From Novosphingobium sp. Leaf2 (lineage in GTDB: Bacteria > Pseudomonadota > Alphaproteobacteria > Sphingomonadales > Sphingomonadaceae), in assembly GCF_001421325.1 (NCBI RefSeq), contig NZ_LMJY01000012.1:248001-312000 (forward strand): DNA of 64,000 nucleotides, given 5' to 3'. Position numbers and translations under genes: made by a program. This document shows positions 9,333 through 16,889 of the stretch, piece after piece (within the stretch, counting starts at the first letter, position 1; each line of letters starts with the position of its first letter). The notes below the pieces were generated by a model. The model made no database searches. It was not told where the DNA came from and saw only the letters and a program-made list of their open reading frames with translations.

Positions 9333-10081
9333 AGCCTCAGGCCCGGTACGACCGCACGCAGAGCATTCACCGTTGCATCGATCAGCCGCAGATGGTCATG
9401 ATCGAGGTGATGGCCGCCTGGCAACCCCACGACCTGCGCGCCCGTGCCTTTGAGCGCGGGGCACAAGCTGGCCTCTTCCTCGACACCGTAGATGCAGATC
9501 ACAGGCGCCCACTTCAGCTGTTTGATTGCCGGCAGCGGATAGGCATCGGGCTTCCACAGATACGCAAATCCGCTGGGATCGGCGCGAAAGAACACGTCGA
9601 GCGCCGGCACGGCAAGATCGATCACCGCGATGCGGGGCCGCAAGTCCACGGGAAGGTGCGGTGCCACCGTGGCGACAATGTCCGAGCCGTAGGAATGGCT
9701 GAGCAACAACACCTGCTGCGCGCCGGTGCGCTCCAGCGTGGTGCGGATTGCCTGCGCCACGATCGCGGTCGCCTGTGCCTGCGTGCGGTGATGCGCGAAG
9801 GCGACGGGTGTGTTGACCCCGACCACCGGGACGCCGCGCGCCGCGATCGCCTTGGCCACGAACTCGCTCATCCCCGACGTGAACCCCATATCACCGGAAA
9901 ACAGGACGGCGGCATAGCGCGGTGGCTTGGCGCCTGCGGGGCCGGACGCCGGAAACATCCGGATCTCATTCGTTCCCAACAGTCCCAGCACCGGCGCGTT
10001 CATGACGATCAGCGCCACGGCGATGATGGCCGCCACGATGCCGGCAACAGTGCGGCGGCGAATTCTTGGACGCACGATCAT
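9329..10081 (-). CDS. acvB: AcvB/VirJ-family serine hydrolase, probable lysyl-phosphatidylglycerol hydrolase
   Basis: 250 residues. The ATG at 10081 overlaps the lpiA/mprF stop (ATGA). An N-terminal membrane anchor (about 13-31) precedes an alpha/beta-hydrolase domain with the nucleophile motif LSHSYG (G/H-x-S-x-G), the segment VLFSGDMGF after the first strands and GGHHLDHD near the C-terminus as the probable catalytic His. In Agrobacterium, AcvB is known to cleave aminoacylated phosphatidylglycerol and is encoded with LpiA; the same pairing here strongly supports that role. It would act on the periplasmic face. Earlier in-frame codons lie inside lpiA and are not needed. Confidence 0.88.
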   Translation of the reverse strand: MIVRPRIRRRTVAGIVAAIIAVALIVMNAPVLGLLGTNEIRMFPASGPAGAKPPRYAAVLFSGDMGFTSGMSEFVAKAIAARGVPVVGVNTPVAFAHHRTQAQATAIVAQAIRTTLERTGAQQVLLLSHSYGSDIVATVAPHLPVDLRPRIAVIDLAVPALDVFFRADPSGFAYLWKPDAYPLPAIKQLKWAPVICIYGVEEEASLCPALKGTGAQVVGLPGGHHLDHDHLRLIDATVNALRAVVPGLRL

Positions 10082-12696
10082 GCTGCCTGCTCCGGTTGAT
10101 GCACATGGGCGACGGGGATGGCGCGCGGGGCGCCGCGCCGACGGGAGGGGCCGCCTGAAATCAGGCGTGAGACGTCGTGCAGTCCCTGGATCAGCCCCAC
10201 CCCGTAAGGCCCGGCCACGTATCGTGGCTCCCAGCGGGGCGCGAACTTCTCCTTGTAGCCGCGCAAGCCGCGAAAGCCGTAGAACCGCTCGCCATGCCGG
10301 AACACCAGCGCGGCGGCCTTGGCCCAGGCCGGCGCCAGGTGCCGCCCCTCGATCCCGGACAGCGGCACCATGCCCAGCGTAAAGCGCTGATAGCCGCGAG
10401 CCTTGGACCACAGGAGGAGATTGGCGAACAGGAAGTCCATCGTCCCGCGCGGCGCATCGGCGCGGTGCCGCATCAGATCGACCGAGGCTTCCTGTTTATC
10501 AGCGGTGAGCCACAAGTTGGCGAAGGCCACGATGCGGTCCTCCACCATGACCAGCGCAATATCGAAATTGCCGATGTAGTCGCGGTTGAAACTGCCCAGG
10601 CTGAAGCCCTTCTCGCGCTGGCCCTTCAGTTCCATCCACTCCTGCGAAATGGCGTCAAGCTCGTCCATGATGACCGGCACCGCCGCCGCCGGCACCACCC
10701 GCAGGCGCGCACCGGCCCGCGCCGCACCGCGCTCGGACTTGCGCACGCTGCGCAGTTGCGGGGTGTCCATTTCAAAGGTCGGCAGATCGACGATCGCCTC
10801 TTCGCCGTACTTGACGATCTGCAGGCCCATCCCGATCGCCAGATCGAGCACGCCGGGGGAAATCTCGTACAGCATCAGCCGGCCCTGCTGGCGGTGCGAC
10901 AAGTCCCGTATCGCCCACAGCAGTTCACCCCAGGATTCCTCCGCGCCAACCGGATCGCCCATCACGATCCAGCTGGTGCCCTTCACCTGGTACATCAGGA
11001 ACGCATCGCGTGCGGCGGACAGCAGGAAGCGCTTGTCCCCCGTCAGCGCCAGCATCGCTTCGGTGCGGCTGGAGGTGGCAAGGATCGCGCTGATCGCGGG
11101 CGCATCTTCGGCCTGGCCTTCATCTTCGCGGTGGATGGTCGATGGCGCGCAAAGCCGCCACAGCGCAAACGATACCAGCAGCACGGCGCAGGCCAGCGCG
11201 GCGCGCAGGTAGCGCGGGGCATCGTCGCGCACCGCAAACTCCCACCACAAGTCATCGTTGTATGGCACGTGACGGTAAGCGAACAGGCCCGTCCACACTG
11301 CAAGGCAGGCGGCAGCGGCGATGGCGGCCACCCAGCCAGTGGTCAGCGGCTCCGCCGTCAGCGTAGTGCGGCGGTAGAACGCGCCGCGCGTCAGGTGCAG
11401 CAGCCCGGCGATGCTGAGGCAGACCACCGCTTCTTCGTAATCGATGCCCTTGGTGAGCGAGAAGAACGCGCCGGCCACCAGCAGCACGCGGGTTGCCAGG
11501 CACGCCCCGTCCAGCCGGCGATACAGACCCGGCGCCAGTAACAGCAGAGCGGTGCCGACCAGACTGGCGGCGATGTGGCTCGCCTCGATAAAGGGCAGCG
11601 GCAGCACGTCCGCCAGCGCGCCCATGCGCGCGTGGATGGCCGGCAGCGAGCCTGACAACAGCAGCATACCGCCGCCCAGAAACGCAGATGTGCTGAGCAA
11701 CAGCGGCGACAGGCTGGTCGCCAGGTTCTGAAAACCTCCGACCAGCTTCGCCACCCGCCGGCTGCGCGCGCCCTCATGCCAGGCCAGCAGCAGCGCGGCG
11801 AACACCAGCGGCAGGAGGTAATAGATGATGCGATACGCGATCAGCGCCGCAAACAGCGTTGCCCGGTCGCTGGGCACCACGGCCAGCACCACCGCTTCGA
11901 ACACGCCCAGTCCACCGGGAACATGGCTGACCAATGCAACCACGATGCCCAACGAATAGGCCAGCACGAAGGCCGGCAATTGCGATGGGTCGGCGTGGGG
12001 GATCAGCACGAACAAGGCGGCGGCTGCGCTGGCAATGTCGATCAGCCCGATGCCCATCTGCGATGCGATCTGGACGGGGCCCGGCAGCGGCATGGCGATG
12101 CCGCGGATGGACAGCGGACGACGCATGCGGGCAGCGGCGATCGCCAGTCCCGCCACCACCAGCAGCACGGCCGCACCCAGCAGCCGTGTCGTCAAAGCGC
12201 CCAGCACGATCGGCCCCAGCGTCAGGCCGCCGGCGTGAACAAGCATGGCGGCGCCCGCGATCGCAAAGACGCCGAACCAGAAATTGGCCGCCGCCAGCAC
12301 CACCACGCGTGCCACGTCCGGCCCGTCCAGCCCGGCGGCCACGTAAATGCGATACCGCGCAGAGCCACCGGTGAGCAGCGACAGGCCAAGGTTATGGCTC
12401 AGGGTATAGCTGGTGAACGAGGCCAGCGCCGCGGTGCGCCAAGGCAACTTGCAGTCGATCACCCGCAGCGCCAGGTAATCGTAGAAGGTGAGCGCCAGAT
12501 AGCTCACCGCCGTGAAGCCCACCGCCAGCACGATCTGCGTGAACGACAAGGCGTGCACCGCCGCGCGCACGTCCACATAGCGGACCTGGTGCGTCAGCGC
12601 GTTGAGCGCGGCAAACCCCAGCGCGATCACCGCGATGACCACCGCCAGCGACAGCGGGCGGCGATAGCGGGCGAACATGGCGCGCGCGCCGGTCAT
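10078..12696 (-). CDS. mprF: Bifunctional lysyl-phosphatidylglycerol flippase/synthetase (LpiA/MprF)
   Basis: 872 residues from the ATG at 12696, which overlaps the preceding stop (ATGA). The first about 500 residues are a multi-pass flippase domain with many hydrophobic segments. The C-terminal about 320 residues form the cytoplasmic DUF2156/GNAT-like synthetase domain (DKRFLLSAARDAFLMYQV, GDPVG, SLGSFN, MDFLFANLLLWSKARG). The enzyme transfers lysine from Lys-tRNA to phosphatidylglycerol and flips the product, lowering the membrane negative charge and giving resistance to cationic peptides or acid. The next gene encodes the matching hydrolase. The amino acid used (Lys, Ala or Orn) cannot be told by eye. 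Confidence 0.92.
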   Translation of the reverse strand: MTGARAMFARYRRPLSLAVVIAVIALGFAALNALTHQVRYVDVRAAVHALSFTQIVLAVGFTAVSYLALTFYDYLALRVIDCKLPWRTAALASFTSYTLSHNLGLSLLTGGSARYRIYVAAGLDGPDVARVVVLAAANFWFGVFAIAGAAMLVHAGGLTLGPIVLGALTTRLLGAAVLLVVAGLAIAAARMRRPLSIRGIAMPLPGPVQIASQMGIGLIDIASAAAALFVLIPHADPSQLPAFVLAYSLGIVVALVSHVPGGLGVFEAVVLAVVPSDRATLFAALIAYRIIYYLLPLVFAALLLAWHEGARSRRVAKLVGGFQNLATSLSPLLLSTSAFLGGGMLLLSGSLPAIHARMGALADVLPLPFIEASHIAASLVGTALLLLAPGLYRRLDGACLATRVLLVAGAFFSLTKGIDYEEAVVCLSIAGLLHLTRGAFYRRTTLTAEPLTTGWVAAIAAAACLAVWTGLFAYRHVPYNDDLWWEFAVRDDAPRYLRAALACAVLLVSFALWRLCAPSTIHREDEGQAEDAPAISAILATSSRTEAMLALTGDKRFLLSAARDAFLMYQVKGTSWIVMGDPVGAEESWGELLWAIRDLSHRQQGRLMLYEISPGVLDLAIGMGLQIVKYGEEAIVDLPTFEMDTPQLRSVRKSERGAARAGARLRVVPAAAVPVIMDELDAISQEWMELKGQREKGFSLGSFNRDYIGNFDIALVMVEDRIVAFANLWLTADKQEASVDLMRHRADAPRGTMDFLFANLLLWSKARGYQRFTLGMVPLSGIEGRHLAPAWAKAAALVFRHGERFYGFRGLRGYKEKFAPRWEPRYVAGPYGVGLIQGLHDVSRLISGGPSRRRGAPRAIPVAHVHQPEQAA

Positions 12697-13130
12697 GCCG
12701 GCAACTGCCGGATGCGGGTCCAAATCTGCGAGCGGCAGATCAGCCCGCCCATCACGCAGCCCTTGATCTTGATCTGGGTGGGGGACACCTGCTCAAGATC
12801 GGAATCGAAGCTGCGGCCCATGTCCGGCACATAGACGGTGCCGTGCCACAGGCCCGCGCCGCTGGGGCGATAGTCCTGCAGCAACTGAATACCCAGCAGG
12901 TTGGCAACGCCTCCGCTGCGGGCCTTCTCCAGCGCGTGCTGGCTCGCCCAAACCACCCGTCCGCACAGGCCCGGCCCACATTCCCCGGTCTGCACCACGA
13001 CGCTGCCTTTGGGATTGACCCAGAAACCAACGCTCATCGGCGCTGCCACCACGCCCTGCGGCACGGCTGCAAGCAGGAAGAACACGAGAGCCGCGCGAAA
13101 GACGGCACGAAGATCTGGCTTTCTGGTCAT
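12693..13130 (-). CDS. DUF2147 secreted protein
   Basis: 145 residues with a signal peptide (hydrophobic stretch about 13-29 ending VAAAP). The mature part shows the DUF2147 pattern: GFWVNPKGSVVVQTGECG, LCGRVVWAS, LLGIQLLQDYRPSGAGLWHGTVYVPDMGRSF and IKIKGCVMGGLICRSQIWTRI. Two conserved Cys pairs suggest disulfides. DUF2147 proteins are periplasmic and lipocalin-like, with no established reaction. The stop overlaps the mprF start by ATGA, so it is the first gene of the lipid-modification operon. It may chaperone or sense lipids or envelope state, but that is conjecture. Confidence 0.87.
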   Translation of the reverse strand: MTRKPDLRAVFRAALVFFLLAAVPQGVVAAPMSVGFWVNPKGSVVVQTGECGPGLCGRVVWASQHALEKARSGGVANLLGIQLLQDYRPSGAGLWHGTVYVPDMGRSFDSDLEQVSPTQIKIKGCVMGGLICRSQIWTRIRQLPA

Positions 13131-13222
13131 GCTGCAGGATTAGGACGGCACAAATTGCCTGTGCTTCACCGCAAGATGAACAATCGGCAATCTGCGAAAA
13201 AGCGCGCACGGCGCCCCCTCGC

Positions 13223-13588
13223 CTACTTCCCCAGCGAATAGGTGATGACAAAGCACGCCACCGTGAGCAGCGACATGGCGATGATGAACGTCGCATCGGC
13301 GGCCCGTTCCAGCCAGTGCAGCCGCACCTTGGACTGCACGCGCAGCGCGAAATACGAACTGAGGCTGGCGAGCAGGAACAGCAGCGCGTCCACGGACAGC
13401 AAGTCGTCGGCTATGGTCTCGTCGCCGTTGACCACCATCGCTACGTGCAGAAGGCCGATCCCGGTCATGCACACGCCCACCATGCCCGATGCGATCGGGC
13501 AGATCAGTCGGCACGTGCGCTCATCCAGCGCGGCAAGCCGGTGCGCTTCGCCGGACGGATCATCCGCAGCATTATCGGGGTCCATCAT
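13223..13588 (-). CDS. Small membrane protein of unknown function
   Basis: 121 residues from the first ATG of an ATG-ATG pair at 13588. Three hydrophobic segments are visible: one around ICPIASGMVGVCMTGIGLLHV, one around ALLFLLASLSSYFAL, and a C-terminal one around FIIAMSLLTVACFVITY. The N-terminus is acidic (MDPDNAADDPSGEAHR). I do not recognise a named family. It lies upstream of and divergent from a two-component response regulator, with about 125 bases between the starts, so it may belong to that regulon. Confidence 0.65.
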   Translation of the reverse strand: MMDPDNAADDPSGEAHRLAALDERTCRLICPIASGMVGVCMTGIGLLHVAMVVNGDETIADDLLSVDALLFLLASLSSYFALRVQSKVRLHWLERAADATFIIAMSLLTVACFVITYSLGK

Positions 13589-13714
13589 CGAAAGCCTTGC
13601 TGCAACGGGTGCAAGGCGGATACGGTGCCGCGTTCCTCCGGCTGCTGGAGGAAACATGAAGGAAAGTTAATCCGCGACGATGGCAGACGCAGTGCACAGC
13701 GCAGACCTTTCCGC

Positions 13715-14401
13715 ATGAGCCAGAAGATCCTGATGGTAGAGGATGATCCGGCCACCGCCGAGTTCATCGCCAAGGGCCTGGAAGAAGCCGGCTTCGTGGT
13801 CGATCGGGCCGAGAATGGCCGCGACGGCCTGTTCCTCTCCACCGACGGTGGCTACGCCTGCATCGTTCTGGACCGCATGCTGCCCGGGCTCGATGGCATG
13901 GCGGTGCTGGCCGCGCTGCGCGGCGCCGGCGTGGAAACGCCGGTCATCATTCTGTCCGCGCTCGGCTCGCCTGAAGACCGGATCAAGGGGCTGACGGGCG
14001 GCTGCGACGACTATATGGTCAAGCCGTTCACCTTTGCCGAACTGCTCGCCCGCATCAAACTGCTGATCCGGCGCAGCGCGTCGGCGCCGGCGCCCGATAC
14101 CGTGCTGCGGTGTGACGATCTGGAGATGGACCTGCTGTCCCGCCGGGTCCGGCGCGGCGATCGGGCGATAGACCTGCAGCCGCGCGAATTCCGGCTGCTG
14201 GAATTCCTGCTGCGCCACGTGGATCAGGTCGTCACCCGCACGATGCTGCTGGAAGGCGTGTGGGATTATCATTTCGATCCCGGCACCAACGTGGTTGATG
14301 TGCACCTCAGCCGCCTGCGCAAGAAGATCGACGAGGGCGAAGCGCGCCGCCTCCTCCACACCGTGCGGGGGGCGGGCTACCGCATCGGTTCCGAGCCTTG
14401 A
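13715..14401 (+). CDS. OmpR/PhoB-family response regulator
   Basis: 228 residues. The receiver domain (about 1-120) has the acidic pair EDD, the phospho-acceptor Asp in IVLDRMLPGLDG, the Thr/Ser switch in ILSALG and the Lys in MVKPFTF; GCDDY replaces the common GADDY. The C-terminal winged helix (about 130-228) ends with VDVHLSRLRKKID and TVRGAGYRI. It is translationally coupled to the histidine kinase through a TTGA overlap. The family is certain. Target genes are unknown, but the outer-membrane-type protein gene downstream of the kinase is a candidate. Confidence 0.93.
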   Translation: MSQKILMVEDDPATAEFIAKGLEEAGFVVDRAENGRDGLFLSTDGGYACIVLDRMLPGLDGMAVLAALRGAGVETPVIILSALGSPEDRIKGLTGGCDDYMVKPFTFAELLARIKLLIRRSASAPAPDTVLRCDDLEMDLLSRRVRRGDRAIDLQPREFRLLEFLLRHVDQVVTRTMLLEGVWDYHFDPGTNVVDVHLSRLRKKIDEGEARRLLHTVRGAGYRIGSEP

Positions 14402-15768
14402 TCGCGCGCTCCACCACTTTCCGGTTCGCGGCGCTGGTGTTCGCGTTCCAGCTCATCACCGCAGCCGTGCTGTTATTCGGCCCTGCCGCACTGCTGCGCT
14501 CGCAAAGCCACGCGAACGCCATCGCGGTGGCCGAAACGATGCAGGACGATCTGGTCCAGACGTATGCCAGCGCCGGGCTTTCAGGCCTCGCGCATGCCAT
14601 AGACACGAGGGTGTCCCGGCGGATCGAGCGGGCAGCGGCTGTCCTGCTCACCGATCCTTCGGGCAAGCGGATCGCCGGCAACCTGGACAAGATCCCCGCC
14701 GGCCTTGCGGTGAACGCGCCTTACGAGATGGTCGAACTCACCCGCTCGGGCCATGCCTCCCCCGAAGCGATACTGATGCAGTCGGTGCGATTACCTGGCG
14801 GTGCGGTTCTGGTGACCGGGACGGTGATCGAAAGCGAGCGCCAGATCCTGGCCCTGCTCAAGCGGACCAGCATGATTGCGCTGGCGCTGTCGGTGGTGCT
14901 GGCCGCCTTCGCGGCGTTCGTCTCCACGCGCCTGATCCTCAATCGCCTGAAGGCCAGCGTTTCCACTTTGCGCGCGGTGCGCGCCGGCGATCTGGGCCGC
15001 CGCGTTCCGCGTGACGAAACGGGCGATGCGTTCGCCTTGCTGGGCAGCGAGGTCAACCAGGCGCTGGACCGGGTCGCATCGCTGAACGACGAACTCAAGC
15101 TGGCGACCGACGGCCTCGCCCACGATCTGCGCTCCCCGCTCACTCGCATGCGCGCTGCGCTGGACCGGCTGGCCGAACACGTGGACGACGAGGCCGCGCA
15201 ACCTTTCGTCGATCAGGCGCTGGCCGAGACCGAACGTCTGATGGCGATGATCGAGACCGCGCTCAACATCACCCGCGCCGAAGCGGGGATCGGGCGCGAA
15301 AGCTTCATTCCCGGTGACTTGTCGGAACTGCTGAACAACGTGGCCGAGATCTACGCGCCGCTGGTGGAGGATCAGGGCCGCGCCATCGTGGTCGAAGCGC
15401 CCGCCGCCTTCGAGATGCCGGTCCATCGCCAGTTGCTGGATCAGACCATCGGCAACCTGATCGACAATACGCTGAAATACGGCGCGGGCACGATCACCCT
15501 GTCACTGCGCCCGGAGCCGGACGGGGCAACGATCTCCGTCGCAGACGAGGGGCCGGGCATCGCGCCGCACGACCGCGAGCAGGCCCTGCGCAGATTCAGC
15601 CGGCTGGACCAGGCTCGGCGCGGTTGGGGTGCGGGCCTTGGCCTGTCTCTCGTCCAGGCGGTGGCGCACCTGCACGATGGCACAGTGGATCTGCGCGATG
15701 CCGCGCCCGGTCTCGATGTCGTGATTCGGCTACGGATCGCCCTGACGCCAGCGCTCCCGCCGCGCTAA
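14398..15768 (+). CDS. Membrane sensor histidine kinase
   Basis: 456 residues starting at TTG, which overlaps the regulator stop (TTGA). The first internal ATG would cut off the N-terminal membrane helix (residues about 8-30), so TTG is preferred. Two membrane helices (about 8-30 and 157-177) frame a periplasmic sensor region. A HAMP linker follows (GDLGRRVPRDETGD), then the H box AHDLRSPLTRMRAALDRL, the N box NLIDNTLKYGAG, and the G boxes DEGPGI and GLGLSLV. It autophosphorylates on His and passes phosphate to the regulator encoded just upstream. The signal is unknown. Confidence 0.92.
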   Translation: MIARSTTFRFAALVFAFQLITAAVLLFGPAALLRSQSHANAIAVAETMQDDLVQTYASAGLSGLAHAIDTRVSRRIERAAAVLLTDPSGKRIAGNLDKIPAGLAVNAPYEMVELTRSGHASPEAILMQSVRLPGGAVLVTGTVIESERQILALLKRTSMIALALSVVLAAFAAFVSTRLILNRLKASVSTLRAVRAGDLGRRVPRDETGDAFALLGSEVNQALDRVASLNDELKLATDGLAHDLRSPLTRMRAALDRLAEHVDDEAAQPFVDQALAETERLMAMIETALNITRAEAGIGRESFIPGDLSELLNNVAEIYAPLVEDQGRAIVVEAPAAFEMPVHRQLLDQTIGNLIDNTLKYGAGTITLSLRPEPDGATISVADEGPGIAPHDREQALRRFSRLDQARRGWGAGLGLSLVQAVAHLHDGTVDLRDAAPGLDVVIRLRIALTPALPPR

Positions 15769-15783
15769 CGTTCGACCCTGCTT

Positions 15784-16581
15784 TCAGAACCGGCGCGATA
15801 CGCCGAAATATAGCTCTACGTCATTGGCGTCCCGATCAAGGCCCAGGATCGTCCCGGCGTCGAACTGCAGGTTTTTCGCCGGCTGCCACGCCAGCGAAAG
15901 CCCGGACACCTGCTGATGAGTATACCCGGACGGATCGCGATCGAACGTAATCTGATATTCCGCCGCCGCCGATAGCTTTTCGCCCAGCTTCACCGCCGCG
16001 CCAACCGTCTGGCCCACTGCCAGATGCCGCCCGTTGCCGTCGTCATCCACCGCTGCATCAAGCTCGCTGGTGGAGGTCAGGCTGACGGTGTCGGAAACCT
16101 GGACGGAGATCGGCACCAGCGCGCCTGCTCCCCAGTCCCCTGCACCGACCGGACTACGCCCCGTGGGCAGCGACACGAAGCCGGCCAGCGCGACTGAAAA
16201 TCCGGAGCCATCGGGGTTCGCCAGATTGCGGCGCACCCCCAGCGTCACGTCACCGGTGCGGGTCTCACGCGCCATCTGTCCGGTGGTGTAATCACGCGTT
16301 CGCGAAAACCCCAGGCTCGTCCAGCCAAGCTGCACTTCCGCATGATCGGCAAAGCCGTACCGCAGGCGCAGGTCGCCGGTCAGGAACAGGTCCTGACGCT
16401 GGTCCGCATCCCGGCTCAGCGTCCAGTCGCCCAGCCCCGCCTCCAGCGACAGCGTGCCCGGCGCCATCGTGCACGGCGGCGTATCGAGGCCAGGCCGATC
16501 CGGGCAGTAATCGCGCTCCGCCGCCCACGCCGTGCACGGCAGCAACGCCAGCGCCGCAGCTGCGATATCCCAAATACGCAT
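15784..16581 (-). CDS. Outer-membrane beta-barrel transporter-like protein (phenol MetA-pathway degradation type)
   Basis: 265 residues with a signal peptide (hydrophobic stretch ending AWAAE, about residue 20). The rest alternates polar and hydrophobic residues as in beta-strands and ends in a typical barrel terminus, YFGVSRRF. It resembles the family often annotated as transporter or MetA-pathway phenol degradation protein: GTLSLEAGLGDW near the start, LGVRRNLANPDGSGFSVAL, FVSLPTG, LGEKLSAAAEYQITF. The family has no proven substrate. It converges with the histidine kinase gene 15 bases away. Confidence 0.75.
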   Translation of the reverse strand: MRIWDIAAAALALLPCTAWAAERDYCPDRPGLDTPPCTMAPGTLSLEAGLGDWTLSRDADQRQDLFLTGDLRLRYGFADHAEVQLGWTSLGFSRTRDYTTGQMARETRTGDVTLGVRRNLANPDGSGFSVALAGFVSLPTGRSPVGAGDWGAGALVPISVQVSDTVSLTSTSELDAAVDDDGNGRHLAVGQTVGAAVKLGEKLSAAAEYQITFDRDPSGYTHQQVSGLSLAWQPAKNLQFDAGTILGLDRDANDVELYFGVSRRF

Positions 16582-16812
16582 TGCTCAGATCCCCCGTGGC
16601 CCACGCCATAGCATGTCCCCAGCCCCCGTCATGTTCCCGTTGCGCCATCATGGGTTCGGCAATGTCCAAAGCCCCGCATCGCAGGCGCGACAACGTCGCA
16701 CGACAGCGCCCATTTCGCTGTTGACCGATCCCGACCTCATCCGTAAAGGACGCGACCTGCGCTGCTGCGGCGGCGCACCATGCGAACCTTGCGTTTCACC
16801 AAGGTCCGATAT

Positions 16813-16889
16813 GGCGGAGTAGCTCAGTCGGTTAGAGCAGCGGAATCATAATCCGCGTGTCGGGGGTTCGAGTCCCTCCTCCGCTACCA
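16813..16889 (+). tRNA. tRNA-Met (anticodon CAT), integration target
   Basis: A complete cloverleaf: acceptor GGCGGAG paired with CTCCGCT (one G-U), D arm with GCTCAGTCGGTTAGAGC, anticodon stem GCGGA/TCCGC with loop ATCATAA (anticodon CAT), T arm GGGGG-TTCGAGT-CCCTC, discriminator A and encoded CCA at 16887-16889. The general look fits elongator tRNA-Met rather than initiator or lysidine tRNA-Ile, but CAT alone does not decide. Its 3' end is the left attachment site of an integrated element; the antisense strand encodes the last codons of the integrase. Confidence 0.93.

Noticed and set aside
16813..16880. Integrase tail TRTPDTRIMIPLL as a protein domain
   Set aside because: It is the antisense reading of the tRNA-Met gene and not an evolved domain.
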